64,000 nt of DNA from NCBI RefSeq assembly GCF_014489615.1, contig NZ_CP060825.1, forward strand, positions 3,486,501 through 3,550,500, written 5' to 3'. The translations under genes were made by a program, and so were the position numbers. Below, piece after piece: positions 1-8,710 of this stretch. The notes under the pieces were generated by a model that saw nothing but the letters and a program-made list of their open reading frames with translations, made no database searches and was not told the origin of the DNA. Numbering within the stretch: position 1 is the first letter of the stretch; each line of letters opens with the position of its first letter. The stretch is from Streptomyces genisteinicus (GTDB lineage Bacteria; Actinomycetota; Actinomycetes; Streptomycetales; Streptomycetaceae).

Positions 1-788
1 ATGTACGGCCGCGAGGACGCCGGCCACCATGCGACGACCGCCACCCACCAGCCGCCCGCCACCACGACGGCCAGCCCTGCGAGGGCGAGCTGGCCGAGCC
101 TGCGACGCAGGGGCGCCGGGGCGCACACCGCGTAGACCAGGGCCAGCGGAGGCAGGATCAGGAACGCCTGGAGCGTCTTGGTCAGGAACGCGAACCCCAC
201 GGCCACGCCCGCCCACACGAGCCACGCCGTGCGCGCGCCCTCGAGGGCGCGCAGCACGCAGTAGACCGTCACGGTCATCAGCAGGGCGAGCAGCGCGTCC
301 GGGTTGTTGAACCGGAACATCAGCGCGGCGACCGGCGTCAGCGCGAGCACCGCGCCCGCGATCAGACCCGCCGCGGGGCTGAACCGCCGCCGGACGGCGG
401 CGTGGACGACCCCCACCGTGGCGACGCCCATCAGCACCTCGGGCAGCAGGATCTGCCAGGAGCCCAGTCCGAAGAGCCGCACGGAGAGGGCCATCGGCCA
501 CAGGGCGGCCGGGGGCTTGTCGACGGTGATGGAGTTCGCCGCGTCGGAGGAGCCGAAGAAGAACGCCTTCCAGCTCTCGCTGCCCGCCTGCACGGCCGCC
601 GAGTAGAAGGAGTTCGCGTAGCCGGAGGCGCTGAGGTTCCAGAGGTAGGCGAGCCCCGTCAGGAGCAGCAGGGCGAGGAGGGCGGGCCGCGCCCAGCGCG
701 GATCCGCCTCCCGGCCCCGCCACAGGCGTCGGACGGCTCCCGGGCGCGGCGCGAACGGCACGGCGGCGGGGGGACTGGTGGTGGTCAT
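1..788 (-). CDS. ArnT/PMT-type membrane glycosyltransferase (GT39), 3' end cut by window edge
   Basis: Only the N-terminal ~262 codons are inside the window. The protein begins MTTTSPPAAV, has a first hydrophobic segment (LLALLLLTGLAYLW) and then the acidic loop VDKPPAALW, typical of the first extracytoplasmic loop of lipid-linked-sugar transferases (GT-C fold, GT39/ArnT). Several further membrane segments follow. The likely reaction is transfer of a sugar from a polyprenyl phosphate donor at the outer face of the membrane; the acceptor is unknown. Its ATG overlaps the TGA of the upstream GT2/GtrA gene (ATGA), so the two are translationally coupled. A GT2 enzyme that loads a polyprenyl phosphate next to a GT-C transferase that uses it is a natural pair. 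Confidence 0.8.
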   Translation of the reverse strand, partial: MTTTSPPAAVPFAPRPGAVRRLWRGREADPRWARPALLALLLLTGLAYLWNLSASGYANSFYSAAVQAGSESWKAFFFGSSDAANSITVDKPPAALWPMALSVRLFGLGSWQILLPEVLMGVATVGVVHAAVRRRFSPAAGLIAGAVLALTPVAALMFRFNNPDALLALLMTVTVYCVLRALEGARTAWLVWAGVAVGFAFLTKTLQAFLILPPLALVYAVCAPAPLRRRLGQLALAGLAVVVAGGWWVAVVAWWPASSRPY

Positions 789-2251
789 CGTGCGAGTCCT
801 CGGTTCGTCGTCTCGTCGGTGGTCCGGGCGGCAGGCGCCCCCGGCACGGCAGCGGTCCGCGCCGCGGGCGGGGACACCGGGGTGCGGCCGGCGGCCGCGG
901 CGACGGGTGGGGACGGGTCCCCGGCGGGGAGGACCGGGCCGTCGGCGGGGAGAGCCGGGTCGTCGGCGGTCCGCCGTGCCGGGTCACCGGCGGGCGGGGC
1001 GGCCGGCTCGTGGCGGCGTTCGGGGAAGACCCAGGCCCGGAAGAGCAGGAACCGCAGCACGGTCGCGGCCAGGTTGGCGGCGATCAGCACGGCGAGCTCC
1101 GTGGAGTGGGAGGGATTCCCCGCGGCGGCGTCCAGAGCCGCCAGCGAACCGCTGGTGAGCGCCAGACCGATGCCGAACACGACCAGGCCCTGCGCCTGGT
1201 GCCGCACCGCCCGGTCGCGGCCGCGCACGCCGAAGGTGAGCCGCCGGTTGGCCGCGGTGTTGGCGACGGCGGACAGCAGCAGCGCCGCCGCGTTCGCCGC
1301 CTGCGGGCCGAGGCCGGTCCGGAAGGCGGTCCAGAGCAGCAGGTACAGCAGCGTCGACAGCACGCCCACCGCGCAGAAGCCCACCAGCTGCCGGGCGAGT
1401 CCGCGCGGTACGCCCGGCAGCCGCCGGTCGCGGGGGTCGTCGCCGAACGGACGGGCCAGCCGGTCCAGCGGCAGCGCGCCGACGGCCAGCGCGCGGCCCA
1501 CCCGCCAGACGCCCTTGAGGTCGTCGGTCGCGGTGCGGACGAGGTGGACGCTGGAGTGCGGGTCGTCCACCCAGTCGACGGGGACCTCGTGGATCCGCAG
1601 CCCGGCCCGCTCGGCGAGCACCAGGAGCTCCGTGTCGAAGAACCAGCCGGTGTCCTCGACCATCGGCAGCAGCCGCTCGGCCACGTCCCCGCGGATCGCC
1701 TTGAACCCGCACTGCGCGTCGGAGAAGCGTGCGGCGAGCGAGCCCCGCAGGATCAGGTTGTACGTCCGGGAGATGAACTCCCGCTTCGGGCCGCGCACCA
1801 CCCGTGAGGCACGGGCGAGCCGGGAACCGATCGCCAGGTCGGAGTGCCCGGAGATCAGCGGGGCGACCAGCGGGAGCAGCGCGTTGAGGTCGGTGGACAG
1901 GTCCACGTCCATGTAGGCCAGCACCGGGGCGTCCGAGGCCGACCAGACCGTGCGCAGTGCCCGTCCGCGGCCCTTCTGCTCCAGCCGGTGCGACCGCACC
2001 TCGGGGAGGCGTGCCGCCAGCGCCGCGGCCACCCGGGGAGTGCGGTCGGTGCTGGCGTTGTCGGCGACGGTGATCCGGAAGCCGTAGGGGAAGGTCCGCG
2101 TCAGGTGGTCGTGCAGCCGCAGCACGCACCGTTCGAGATCGGCCTCCTCGTTGTACACGGGGACCACGACGTCGAGCACGGGCGGACCGGCGGCCTCGGC
2201 GAGCAGATGCTCACGGGCCGGAAGGGTCCCCCGAGGGGTGTCGGTTCGCAT
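785..2251 (-). CDS. Bifunctional GT2 glycosyltransferase / GtrA-like membrane protein
   Basis: 488 residues from an ATG at 2251 (MRTDTPRG). An open frame runs further upstream but reads as low-complexity Arg/Pro/Ala, so that start is rejected. Residues ~30-270 are a GT2 (DPM1/DPG synthase-like) domain with VVVPVYNEE near the N-terminus and the DVDLST metal-binding motif. Residues ~330-450 are a GtrA-like domain with four hydrophobic helices (LVGFCAVGVLSTLLYLLLW onward). By family it should glycosylate polyprenyl phosphate on the cytoplasmic face, with GtrA as membrane anchor or flippase. It ends in an ATGA overlap with the downstream GT39 gene. Confidence 0.88.
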   Translation of the reverse strand: MRTDTPRGTLPAREHLLAEAAGPPVLDVVVPVYNEEADLERCVLRLHDHLTRTFPYGFRITVADNASTDRTPRVAAALAARLPEVRSHRLEQKGRGRALRTVWSASDAPVLAYMDVDLSTDLNALLPLVAPLISGHSDLAIGSRLARASRVVRGPKREFISRTYNLILRGSLAARFSDAQCGFKAIRGDVAERLLPMVEDTGWFFDTELLVLAERAGLRIHEVPVDWVDDPHSSVHLVRTATDDLKGVWRVGRALAVGALPLDRLARPFGDDPRDRRLPGVPRGLARQLVGFCAVGVLSTLLYLLLWTAFRTGLGPQAANAAALLLSAVANTAANRRLTFGVRGRDRAVRHQAQGLVVFGIGLALTSGSLAALDAAAGNPSHSTELAVLIAANLAATVLRFLLFRAWVFPERRHEPAAPPAGDPARRTADDPALPADGPVLPAGDPSPPVAAAAGRTPVSPPAARTAAVPGAPAARTTDETTNRGLAR

Positions 2252-2481
2252 GCCCCCGACACTCCCGGGGGCCGCTGTCACGGCAGTGTGCTGAGCCTGT
2301 GCCACGGCTGTGAGCCGGTCGCGGGGCGGCGGGGGCGGCCGGACGGCGGGGGCCCCGCGCGGGGACGGGGCCCGGGGGCGGGGGCGGCGGGGGCCGGACG
2401 GCGGGCGGAGGTTCGGACCGGATGCCGCGGGTCCGGCCCGCGGTCCGCTCCGGCCCGCTCCGGGGACGTAAACGGGGTCGG

Positions 2482-4065
2482 CTACGGGGTCGGCGCCCCC
2501 GCCGGGAGCGTCACCGAGAACACGGTGCTCCCGGGGGCCGACCGCACGGCCACCGACCCGCCGTGCGCCGCGACCACTGCCTGCACGATGGCCAGCCCGA
2601 GCCCGGTGCCGCCCGCCTGCCGCGAGCGGGAGGCGTCGCCGCGCGCGAAGCGCTCGAAGATGTGCGGACGCAGCTCGACGGGGACCCCGGGCCCGTCGTC
2701 CTCGACCTCCAGCAGCACGGCCCCCGGTGCGGGCGTCCGCACCCGGGCCGTGACGACGCTGCCCGGCGGGGTGTGGGTCCGGGCGTTCGCCAGCAGGTTG
2801 ACCAGCACCTGCTGCAGCCGCGCCGGATCGGCGTGCACGGCCGCCGGGTCGTCCGGCAGTTCGAGGCGCCACACATGGGCGGGCCCCGCCGCACGGGCGT
2901 CCGCGACCGCGTCCACGACGAGCGGCGCGAGATCGGTGTCCTCGTACGAGAGCGGCCGCCCCGCGTCGAGACGGGCGAGCAGCAGCAGATCGTCCACCAG
3001 CCCGCTCATCCGGGTCGCCTCGGCCTCGATCCGGCCGAGCGCGTGCCGGGTGTCCGACCCGACGAACTCCAGGGTGTCCGCGGTCCCCCGGGCGTGGGCG
3101 TCCGCCCGCGTCCCGGGTCCCGCGAGGAGCGTGGCGGTCCCGTCGCGCGCCCAGCGGCGCCGGGTCAGTTCGGCGTACCCGCGGATCGACGCGAGCGGCG
3201 TCCGCAGTTCGTGACTGGCGTCCGCGACGAACCGGCGCACCCGCGTCTCGCTCTCCTGCCGCGCGACGAGCGCCGAACCGACGTGTCCCAGCAGCCGGTT
3301 GAGCGCCGCGCCGACCTGGCCGACCTCCGTGCGCGGATCCGCCTCCGCCTCGGGCACCCGCTCGTGGAGCGCCACCTCACCGCTGTGCAACGGCAGTTCG
3401 CTGACCCTGCGCGCCGTCGCGGCGACCCGCCGCAGCGGCCGCAGCGCCACGGTCACCATGGACGCGCCCGCGAGACCGGCGGCGACCAGGCCCGCCGCGG
3501 TCACGCACACCTCGACGACGATCAGCGTGCCGAGCGCGTCCTGCACGTCATCGGTGGGCACGCCGACGAGGAACGAACCTCGTGCGCCGTCCGCGTACTC
3601 GACCCGGTACCCGCCCCGGTCGGGCAGTTCCACCGTGTGCGGCTCGCCGTCGCGCGGCACGGACGCCAGCGCCTCGCGCTGCGCCGCCGTGAGCCGCTGC
3701 TCGGTCGGTGCGGGTCCGGACGGCACCTCCTGGGTGCTCGCCACCGCGGAGCCCACCCGCCCGTCCGCCCCGACCAGCGCCCCGACGGTCCCGACGGGGG
3801 CGCCGCCACCGGTGACGAAGTCCAGCGGTGCCCGGTGGGGAGCGTCGCCGCCCGGCGGCATGACGGCGTCCCCGGCGGGCGGCCCGGCCGCCCGCGCGGC
3901 CACGCTGCCGAGCCGGTCGTCCAACTGGCCGTACAGGTAGGTGCGGAAGGCGATCGTGGTCACCGCCCCGATCACCGCGCACACGACCGCGATCAGCAGC
4001 ACCGCGGAGACGACCAGTCGTGTCCGCAGCGACCACGTCCGGCGGCCGGCGCGCGCCTCAGCCAC
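2482..4065 (-). CDS. Two-component sensor histidine kinase (HAMP, HisKA, HATPase)
   Basis: 527 residues from a GTG start. There is an N-terminal membrane segment (residues ~16-38), an extracytoplasmic sensor region to about residue 190 with a second membrane helix, a HAMP-like linker, the H-box VADASHELRTPL carrying the phospho-accepting His, and N, G1 and G2 boxes (LVNLLANARTHTP, DDGPGVP, GGTGLGLAIV). All catalytic elements are present. The start lies 8 nt inside the 3' end of the response regulator gene, so regulator and kinase form one coupled operon. The architecture resembles MprB/CseC-type kinases; the signal is unknown. It ends LPAGAPTP. Confidence 0.92.
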   Translation of the reverse strand: MAEARAGRRTWSLRTRLVVSAVLLIAVVCAVIGAVTTIAFRTYLYGQLDDRLGSVAARAAGPPAGDAVMPPGGDAPHRAPLDFVTGGGAPVGTVGALVGADGRVGSAVASTQEVPSGPAPTEQRLTAAQREALASVPRDGEPHTVELPDRGGYRVEYADGARGSFLVGVPTDDVQDALGTLIVVEVCVTAAGLVAAGLAGASMVTVALRPLRRVAATARRVSELPLHSGEVALHERVPEAEADPRTEVGQVGAALNRLLGHVGSALVARQESETRVRRFVADASHELRTPLASIRGYAELTRRRWARDGTATLLAGPGTRADAHARGTADTLEFVGSDTRHALGRIEAEATRMSGLVDDLLLLARLDAGRPLSYEDTDLAPLVVDAVADARAAGPAHVWRLELPDDPAAVHADPARLQQVLVNLLANARTHTPPGSVVTARVRTPAPGAVLLEVEDDGPGVPVELRPHIFERFARGDASRSRQAGGTGLGLAIVQAVVAAHGGSVAVRSAPGSTVFSVTLPAGAPTP

Positions 4066-4810
4066 CGGGCCGCGCCTCCCCGGCCTTGATCAGGTATCCC
4101 GCGCCGCGCCGGGTGTGGATCATCGGCTCACGGCCCGCGTCGATCTTGCGGCGCAGATAGGAGATGTACAGCTCGACGACGTTGGCCTGGCCGCCGAAGT
4201 CGTAGCTCCACACGCGGTCGAGGATCTGCGCCTTGCTCAGCACCCGCCGGGGGTTGCGCATCAGGTACCGCAGCAGCTCGAACTCGGTCGCCGTCAGATG
4301 GATCGAATCCCCGCCGCGCGTCACCTCGTGGCTGTCCTCGTCCAGCGTCAGGTCGCCGACGACGAGCAGCGACTCGCTGTGCACGGCGGCCGCCCGCGAA
4401 CGCCGGATCAGACCGCGCAGCCGGGCCACCACCTCCTCCAGCGAGAACGGCTTGGTGACGTAGTCGTCACCGCCCGCCGTCAGGCCCGCGATCCGGTCCT
4501 CGACGGCGTCGCGGGCGGTCAGGAACAGCACGGGCACGTCCGGCTGGTCGCGGCGCAGCCGCCCCAGCACCGTGAGGCCGTCCATGTCCGGCAGCATCAC
4601 GTCCAGCACGACCGCGTCCGGCCGGAACTCCCGTGCCGCGCGCAGTGCCCCGGTACCGTCCGGCGCGCTGCGCACGTCCCATCCCTCGTAGCGGAGGGCC
4701 ATCGACAGCAGCTCGCCGATCGGCGCCTCGTCGTCCACGACGAGCACCCGGACGGCGCTGCCGTCCGGCCTGAGCAGTTCGGTGCGCCCCTGGGGCGAGG
4801 TGATGGTCAT
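4058..4810 (-). CDS. OmpR/PhoB-family response regulator
   Basis: 250 residues from the ATG at 4810 (MTITSPQGRT). A longer upstream frame exists but has no RBS and no homologous-looking sequence. The receiver domain (residues ~20-135) has the acidic pocket VVDDE, the phospho-Asp in VVLDVMLPDMDG, the Thr of FLTARD and the Lys of YVTKPF. The C-terminal winged helix (~155-245) has the OmpR signature LTATEFELLRYLMRN and the recognition region VVELYISYLRRKID. It is first in the operon with the kinase. Three hexamer half-sites at 11-bp multiples lie just upstream of its start, which suggests autoregulation. Confidence 0.93.
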   Translation of the reverse strand: MTITSPQGRTELLRPDGSAVRVLVVDDEAPIGELLSMALRYEGWDVRSAPDGTGALRAAREFRPDAVVLDVMLPDMDGLTVLGRLRRDQPDVPVLFLTARDAVEDRIAGLTAGGDDYVTKPFSLEEVVARLRGLIRRSRAAAVHSESLLVVGDLTLDEDSHEVTRGGDSIHLTATEFELLRYLMRNPRRVLSKAQILDRVWSYDFGGQANVVELYISYLRRKIDAGREPMIHTRRGAGYLIKAGEARPGG

Positions 4811-4831
4811 ACGGACACGGTGCGGGGCCGT

Positions 4832-4870
4832 CCTGAGAGCGTTCTTGCCCGAACCTGTGAATTCCCTGAG
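4832..4870 (-). promoter_or_regulatory. Putative OmpR-type tandem half-sites upstream of the response regulator
   Basis: On the minus strand CTCAGG is at 4870-4865, CACAGG at 4859-4854 and CTCAGG at 4837-4832. Their spacings are 11 and 22 bp, the helical phasing used by OmpR/PhoB-family dimers. They lie 22-60 bp upstream of the regulator ATG. Direct observation of the repeats; binding is inferred. Confidence 0.4.
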
Positions 4871-4887
4871 AAACGCCCCGGCCCCGG

Positions 4888-4931
4888 TCCCGCAGCACCG
4901 TCCGGACCGTTCCCGCAGCACCGTCCGGACC
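4888..4931. repeat. 21-nt direct repeat, two copies
   Basis: The 21-nt unit starting TCCCGCAGCACCG occurs at 4888-4908 and again at 4911-4931, identical, with a 23-nt period. It lies between the amidohydrolase and the response regulator promoter. No function can be assigned. Confidence 0.7.
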
Positions 4932-5079
4932 CGTCCGGCGGGGCGGCACGTCACCACGACCCGGCACCGGACACGCGCACGCCCACCGGCACCACGCCCC
5001 GGCACCGGACAACGCCCCACCGGCTCCCGTCCTCCCGTCCTCCCGGAGGCGGGAACCGGCCCGAAAGGCAGGATCCGGC

Positions 5080-5967
5080 TCAGGCCGCGCGCAGCAGGGC
5101 CGCTCCGTTGTCGTGGCACACGGCCCGCAGCCAGTCGTCCCCGAGGTCCAGCCGCTCCAGCGCCGTCAGCTGGTGCAGATAGGGATACGGGATGTTGGGG
5201 AAGTCCGTCCCGAGCACGATCCGGTCGCCGAGCGCCGCGAGCCGCGGCCGCTCCGCCGCCGGGAACGGCGCCAGCGCCTCGCTGAAGTCCGTGAACGCCA
5301 TCGTGGTGTCCAGGCACACACCCGCGTACCGCTCGGCGAGTCCCAGGAAGTCGGCGTACTCGGGCATCCCCATGTGGGCCACCACCAGCCGCAGCCGGGG
5401 ATGGCGTGCCAGCACCCGCCCGACCGGCTCGGGCCCGGTGTGCTTGCCCGGGGCCGGCCCGGAGCCGCAGTGGATCACCACCGGCACCCCGGCGTCGGCG
5501 AGCAGCCCCCACGCCGGGTCGAGCAGCGGATCCGCCGGGTCGTAGGCCCCCACCTGCACATGGGCCTTGAACACCCGCACCCCGGCCTCGACGGCGTCCC
5601 GGACGTAGGCGGCCACGCCGTCCTCCGGGAACAGCGTCGCGGTGTGGGCGCAGTCGGGGGTGCGCGCGGCGAAGCCGGCCGCCCACCCGTTGAGCCAGCG
5701 GGCCATGCCGGGCTTGTGCGGGTACAGCATGGAGGTGAAGACGCGCACCCCGAAGTCCCGCAGCAGAGCGACGCGTTCGTCCTCGTCGTGCCGGTAGGAG
5801 ATGGGCCACTCCAGGCCCGTCAGCGGGCCCACCGCGTCGAAGTACGCCCACACCTTGCGCAGCACCCGCTCGGGCATGAAGTGGGTGTGGACGTCGACCA
5901 GACCGGGCAGCCCGAGCCGCGTCCAGAACTCCCGTACCTCCGCCGCCTCTCCGGGCCCGGTCGGCAC
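5080..5967 (-). CDS. Amidohydrolase-2 family metal-dependent hydrolase
   Basis: 295 residues. I chose the GTG at 5967 because GGAGG sits 5 nt before it; a longer frame to 6030 has no RBS. The TIM-barrel metal ligands are visible: VDVHTHF (HxH) near the N-terminus, the His in VVIHCGSGP, a further His in LVVAHMGMPEY, and the Asp in VLGTDFPN. These match the amidohydrolase-2 (ACMSD-like decarboxylase/hydrolase) family. The substrate cannot be told. It is transcribed in the same direction as the two-component pair but separated from it by about 270 nt, so it is probably its own unit. Confidence 0.82.
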   Translation of the reverse strand: MPTGPGEAAEVREFWTRLGLPGLVDVHTHFMPERVLRKVWAYFDAVGPLTGLEWPISYRHDEDERVALLRDFGVRVFTSMLYPHKPGMARWLNGWAAGFAARTPDCAHTATLFPEDGVAAYVRDAVEAGVRVFKAHVQVGAYDPADPLLDPAWGLLADAGVPVVIHCGSGPAPGKHTGPEPVGRVLARHPRLRLVVAHMGMPEYADFLGLAERYAGVCLDTTMAFTDFSEALAPFPAAERPRLAALGDRIVLGTDFPNIPYPYLHQLTALERLDLGDDWLRAVCHDNGAALLRAA

Positions 5968-6256
5968 CGCGCCCTCCGCCTCACACACGGGGGCCGCCCG
6001 CGGGTGTCCGCCCGAGGCGCCCTCCGGCACCCCGCAGCGCGCCGGACGTCACAGAGGACCGGACGTCACACGGCGGGCCGCTGCCCGCCCCTGATCGGAT
6101 GCACATGACGATCACCCTCCGGCCCCGCCCCGTCCGCTGTCCACCCCCGGGTGCGGGCCGCCTCCGGGAGGCACCTCCCCGCCCGCCGCGGCCCGTCACG
6201 GCCGCACCGTCGCCGCCCCCGCAACGGGCCCCGCCCTGCCGGGCGGCCGGCCGCCC

Positions 6257-7180
6257 TCAGAAGAGCCCGCCCTGCTCCGCCCGGACGGCGGGCAGCGCCC
6301 GCACCGGCACCCCGGCCCCGGCGTCCGCACCCGCCCGGACCAGCGACCAGCCGGTCAGCAGCCGGGTGTCCACCACCACGACCCCGCCGTCCGGCGTCCG
6401 CAGATGGAGGTCGGGCCCGGCCGCGGCCACCAGCCGCCCCCCGACCGCCCCGCCGTCCACCAGCTCCCGCACCACCGCCGTCGCCGGCGGCAGCCCGTCG
6501 AGCCCGAACACGCCCGCGTGGTCCACGACCCGGCACTCCAGCCGCTCCAGCGTCTCCGCCCAGCCCGGCAGGGCCGCGGCCCGCGCGTGCAGGGCGGCCA
6601 CCTCGGCCGCACGGTCCGCGCGCTGCGGCAGGTCCGCCCGTACGGCCCGCTTGGCGTCGTACGGAATCCGGTCGGGCACCCCGAGCGCGGCCCGCAGCAG
6701 TTCCTCCGTCCGCCGGGCGGCCATCAGCGGCCCACGCCCCAGCCAGCTGTACGCCACCGCCCCCTGCTCCCGCAGCCGCGCCGCCCCGCGCGCCTCGCCG
6801 GTGATCCCGACCTTCACCAGGCCCGGCCCGAACCAGGCCAGGTACACCCGGTAGGGCCGCGGATCGTCGGGCATCGTGTCGGCGGCCACCGAGTGGGCCC
6901 GGTCCAGACGGGCGCACTCGGCGCAGCGCGCCTGCGTCGTCCGCCCGGAGACCGGGGCCGCGAGGGGGCAGGCGTTGCCCCTGGCGCCGACGCAGCGCCG
7001 CACGCCCAGCGCCCGGAAGCCGATCTCCCGTCCGGCGGTCAGCGGGCTCACCCGCCCGCCCTCCCAGCGCAGCACGGCACCCGGCCCGTCCTCCGGCCAG
7101 GCCGAACCCTCGCACCGCCACACGGCGTCCGCCGCCTTCCCCGGGGAACCCACCGGCGCAGCCGTCCGCCCGCCGCTCAC
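6257..7180 (-). CDS. DUF2797 family protein
   Basis: 307 residues from a GTG whose first bases overlap the TGA of the DinB-like gene (GTGA), so translation is coupled. The N-terminal half has a possible zinc site: Cys residues in RRCVGARGNACPLA and ARCAECARL. The middle has the segment RVYLAWFGPGLVKVGITGE, which resembles GIY-YIG-type folds and is the conserved block of DUF2797 proteins. The family has no established function. The C-terminal third is Ala/Val/Asp-rich. The coding frame is clear from GC3 bias and the fit with its neighbour. Confidence 0.75.
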   Translation of the reverse strand: MSGGRTAAPVGSPGKAADAVWRCEGSAWPEDGPGAVLRWEGGRVSPLTAGREIGFRALGVRRCVGARGNACPLAAPVSGRTTQARCAECARLDRAHSVAADTMPDDPRPYRVYLAWFGPGLVKVGITGEARGAARLREQGAVAYSWLGRGPLMAARRTEELLRAALGVPDRIPYDAKRAVRADLPQRADRAAEVAALHARAAALPGWAETLERLECRVVDHAGVFGLDGLPPATAVVRELVDGGAVGGRLVAAAGPDLHLRTPDGGVVVVDTRLLTGWSLVRAGADAGAGVPVRALPAVRAEQGGLF

Positions 7181-7758
7181 CCCTCGCCGGGGGCGTACGC
7201 GTCGGCAGCGGCCCGGATCCCCGCGACGTACTCCCGCCAGTGCTCGTCGTCGCCCTGGGCCTCCCGGTCTGATCCGCCCTTCCCGTCGACGAGTTCGCGC
7301 ACGATGTCGGCGTGACCCGCGTGCTGCGCGGTCTCCGCCACCATCCGGACGAGCAGCACGCCGAGCGTGGTCCCGCGGCGCTCCTCGGGCCAGTGGGCCA
7401 CCGAGCCGGGCGAGTCCAGCTCCAGCTCCCCGATGGTGCGGTCGCCGTGGGCGCAGGCACGCCGGTACAGCCCGATCAGGTACTCGCTCGACTCGTCCGC
7501 CCTGGCCCACATGTCCGCGCCGTCCCAGACCGACCCGTCCTCGATCCACGCCATCTTCTCCGGCGCCGGCCGCCCGAACGCCTCGCCGAGATAGGCGTAC
7601 TCCACGCCCGCCAGATGCTTCACCAGCCCGAGCAGACTCGTGCCGCTCGGCGTCAGCGGCCGGCGCAGGTCGTACTCGCCCAGCCCGTCGAGCCGCGACA
7701 GCAGCCCGGCCCGCGCCTCATGCAGCTTGCGGTGCAGCTCGTCCTTCAGATCCACCAC
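7177..7758 (-). CDS. DinB / DUF664 family protein
   Basis: 193 residues starting at GTG 7758 (MVDLKDELHRKL), 5 nt after GGAGG; an open frame runs further upstream without support. A four-helix bundle is expected, with conserved His residues in LVKHLAGVEYAYLG, SVAHWPE and AQHAGHADIVRELVDG, which form the metal site of the DinB superfamily. In Streptomyces such proteins include mycothiol- or bacillithiol-type thiol transferases, but the exact role is unknown. It is followed directly (GTGA overlap) by the DUF2797 gene. Confidence 0.85.
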   Translation of the reverse strand: MVDLKDELHRKLHEARAGLLSRLDGLGEYDLRRPLTPSGTSLLGLVKHLAGVEYAYLGEAFGRPAPEKMAWIEDGSVWDGADMWARADESSEYLIGLYRRACAHGDRTIGELELDSPGSVAHWPEERRGTTLGVLLVRMVAETAQHAGHADIVRELVDGKGGSDREAQGDDEHWREYVAGIRAAADAYAPGEG

Positions 7759-7873
7759 GATCGCCTCCGGCCTTCCGCGTCCCGTGCCAGGGCGCGCCCC
7801 ACGCCCGGCCACTCGCGAGGCACGGTACGCCCCGCCACCGACACCGCCCGGGAAGAGCACGGGACCCGACAAC

Positions 7874-7909
7874 GCGAGAGGCCCCGGACTCTCGTCCGGG
7901 GCCTCTCGC
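7874..7909 (-). terminator. Hairpin terminator after tRNA-Arg
   Basis: A 15-bp perfect stem (7874-7888 with 7895-7909, loop CTCTCG) lies immediately 3' of tRNA-Arg on the minus strand. Confidence 0.75.
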
Positions 7910-7915
7910 CTGCTG

Positions 7916-7988
7916 TGCACTCGGCAGGATTCGAACCTGCAACCTTCTGATCCGTAGTCAGATGCTCTATCCGTTAAGCTACGAGTGC
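7916..7988 (-). tRNA. tRNA-Arg(ACG)
   Basis: 73 nt. The acceptor arms GCACTCG and CGAGTGC pair, the T-arm has GGTTCGAATCC, and the anticodon loop CTACGGA gives anticodon ACG. CCA is not encoded. Confidence 0.96.
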
Positions 7989-8378
7989 TTGTGCTTCCCG
8001 GGCTTTTCTGCCTGGTCGGCGTTGCGGGAACAACATTACATGACCTGCGCCGTCACGCGAAATCCGTTAACCACACCCCGCCTGACCTGCACAAACACCC
8101 GAACGGCGGCTTGTCGTCCCCGCCGCGGGGGACCAGGCGGACAACCTGCGGGACGGCCCACAGGCAGCACACGGGCACAGCACACGGGCACAGCACACGG
8201 GACGCGGCGGCGCGCGGGCGGCGGAAGCTGCGGCGGAAGGCACCGGGGCCGCGGCCAACCTGACGGAGCGAGCGGCGACGGCGGAGCAACAGCGCGGCAC
8301 CAGCCCCCGGCGGGCACCAGCGCGGACGGAACGGGCCCGGGCCCGTTCGCCACGTACGCCACGTACGCCGGGGAACGA
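7989..8378. other. Intergenic region between tRNA-Arg and the tRNA-Ser terminator
   Basis: No supportable gene. It is upstream of tRNA-Arg and so must hold its promoter. A short CACGGGCACAGCA-type tandem motif occurs around 8167-8200. The open frames here lack RBS and conserved sequence. Confidence 0.5.
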
Positions 8379-8410
8379 CCGAAGCCCCGGCCGGAGGGCC
8401 GGGGCTTCGG
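8379..8410 (-). terminator. Hairpin terminator after tRNA-Ser(GCT)
   Basis: A 14-bp perfect stem (8379-8392 with 8397-8410, loop GGAG) directly follows the tRNA-Ser 3' end on the minus strand. Confidence 0.75.
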
Positions 8411-8421
8411 TGATCTGACGG

Positions 8422-8512
8422 CGGAGGCGGAGGGATTTGAACCCTCGATGGGCTTTAAGGCCCAAACCGCATTAGCAGTGCGGCGCCATAGACCGGACTA
8501 GGCGACGCCTCC
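8422..8512 (-). tRNA. tRNA-Ser(GCT)
   Basis: 91 nt with a long class II variable arm. The acceptor arms GGAGGCG and CGCCTCC pair, the anticodon loop is CTGCTAA (anticodon GCT), and the T-arm contains GGTTCAAATCC. Confidence 0.96.
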
Positions 8513-8657
8513 AGCACACCCGCGCGAGCGCGGATGGTGCGTGCAGATGATGACACAGCCCTGCGGCTCGCCACCAATCGCCGTCCACGGTACTAGGCGC
8601 CGGCCCCGCAGGGCAAAGCACTTGCGGTTGCGCAACGCCGGGGCGTGCGCAGCGTTA

Positions 8658-8688
8658 GAGATGCCGGGGCCAAGGTCCCCGGCATCTC
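8658..8688 (+). promoter_or_regulatory. 12-bp stem-loop in the leader of the SSI-like gene
   Basis: Arms 8658-8669 (GAGATGCCGGGG) and 8677-8688 pair perfectly around a 7-nt loop. The RBS of the inhibitor gene (CAGGAG, 8699-8704) begins only 10 nt after it. No + strand gene lies upstream, so it is not an obvious terminator; a 5' UTR stability or attenuation element is possible. Confidence 0.4.
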
Positions 8689-8710
8689 CCGTGATCGTCA
8701 GGAGTCCCCC

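Noticed and set aside
2252..2872. N-terminal extension of the GT2/GtrA open frame
   Set aside because: The added ~207 residues are low-complexity Arg/Pro/Ala and overlap the end of the kinase gene on the same strand. MRTDTPRG at 2251 gives a normal family length.
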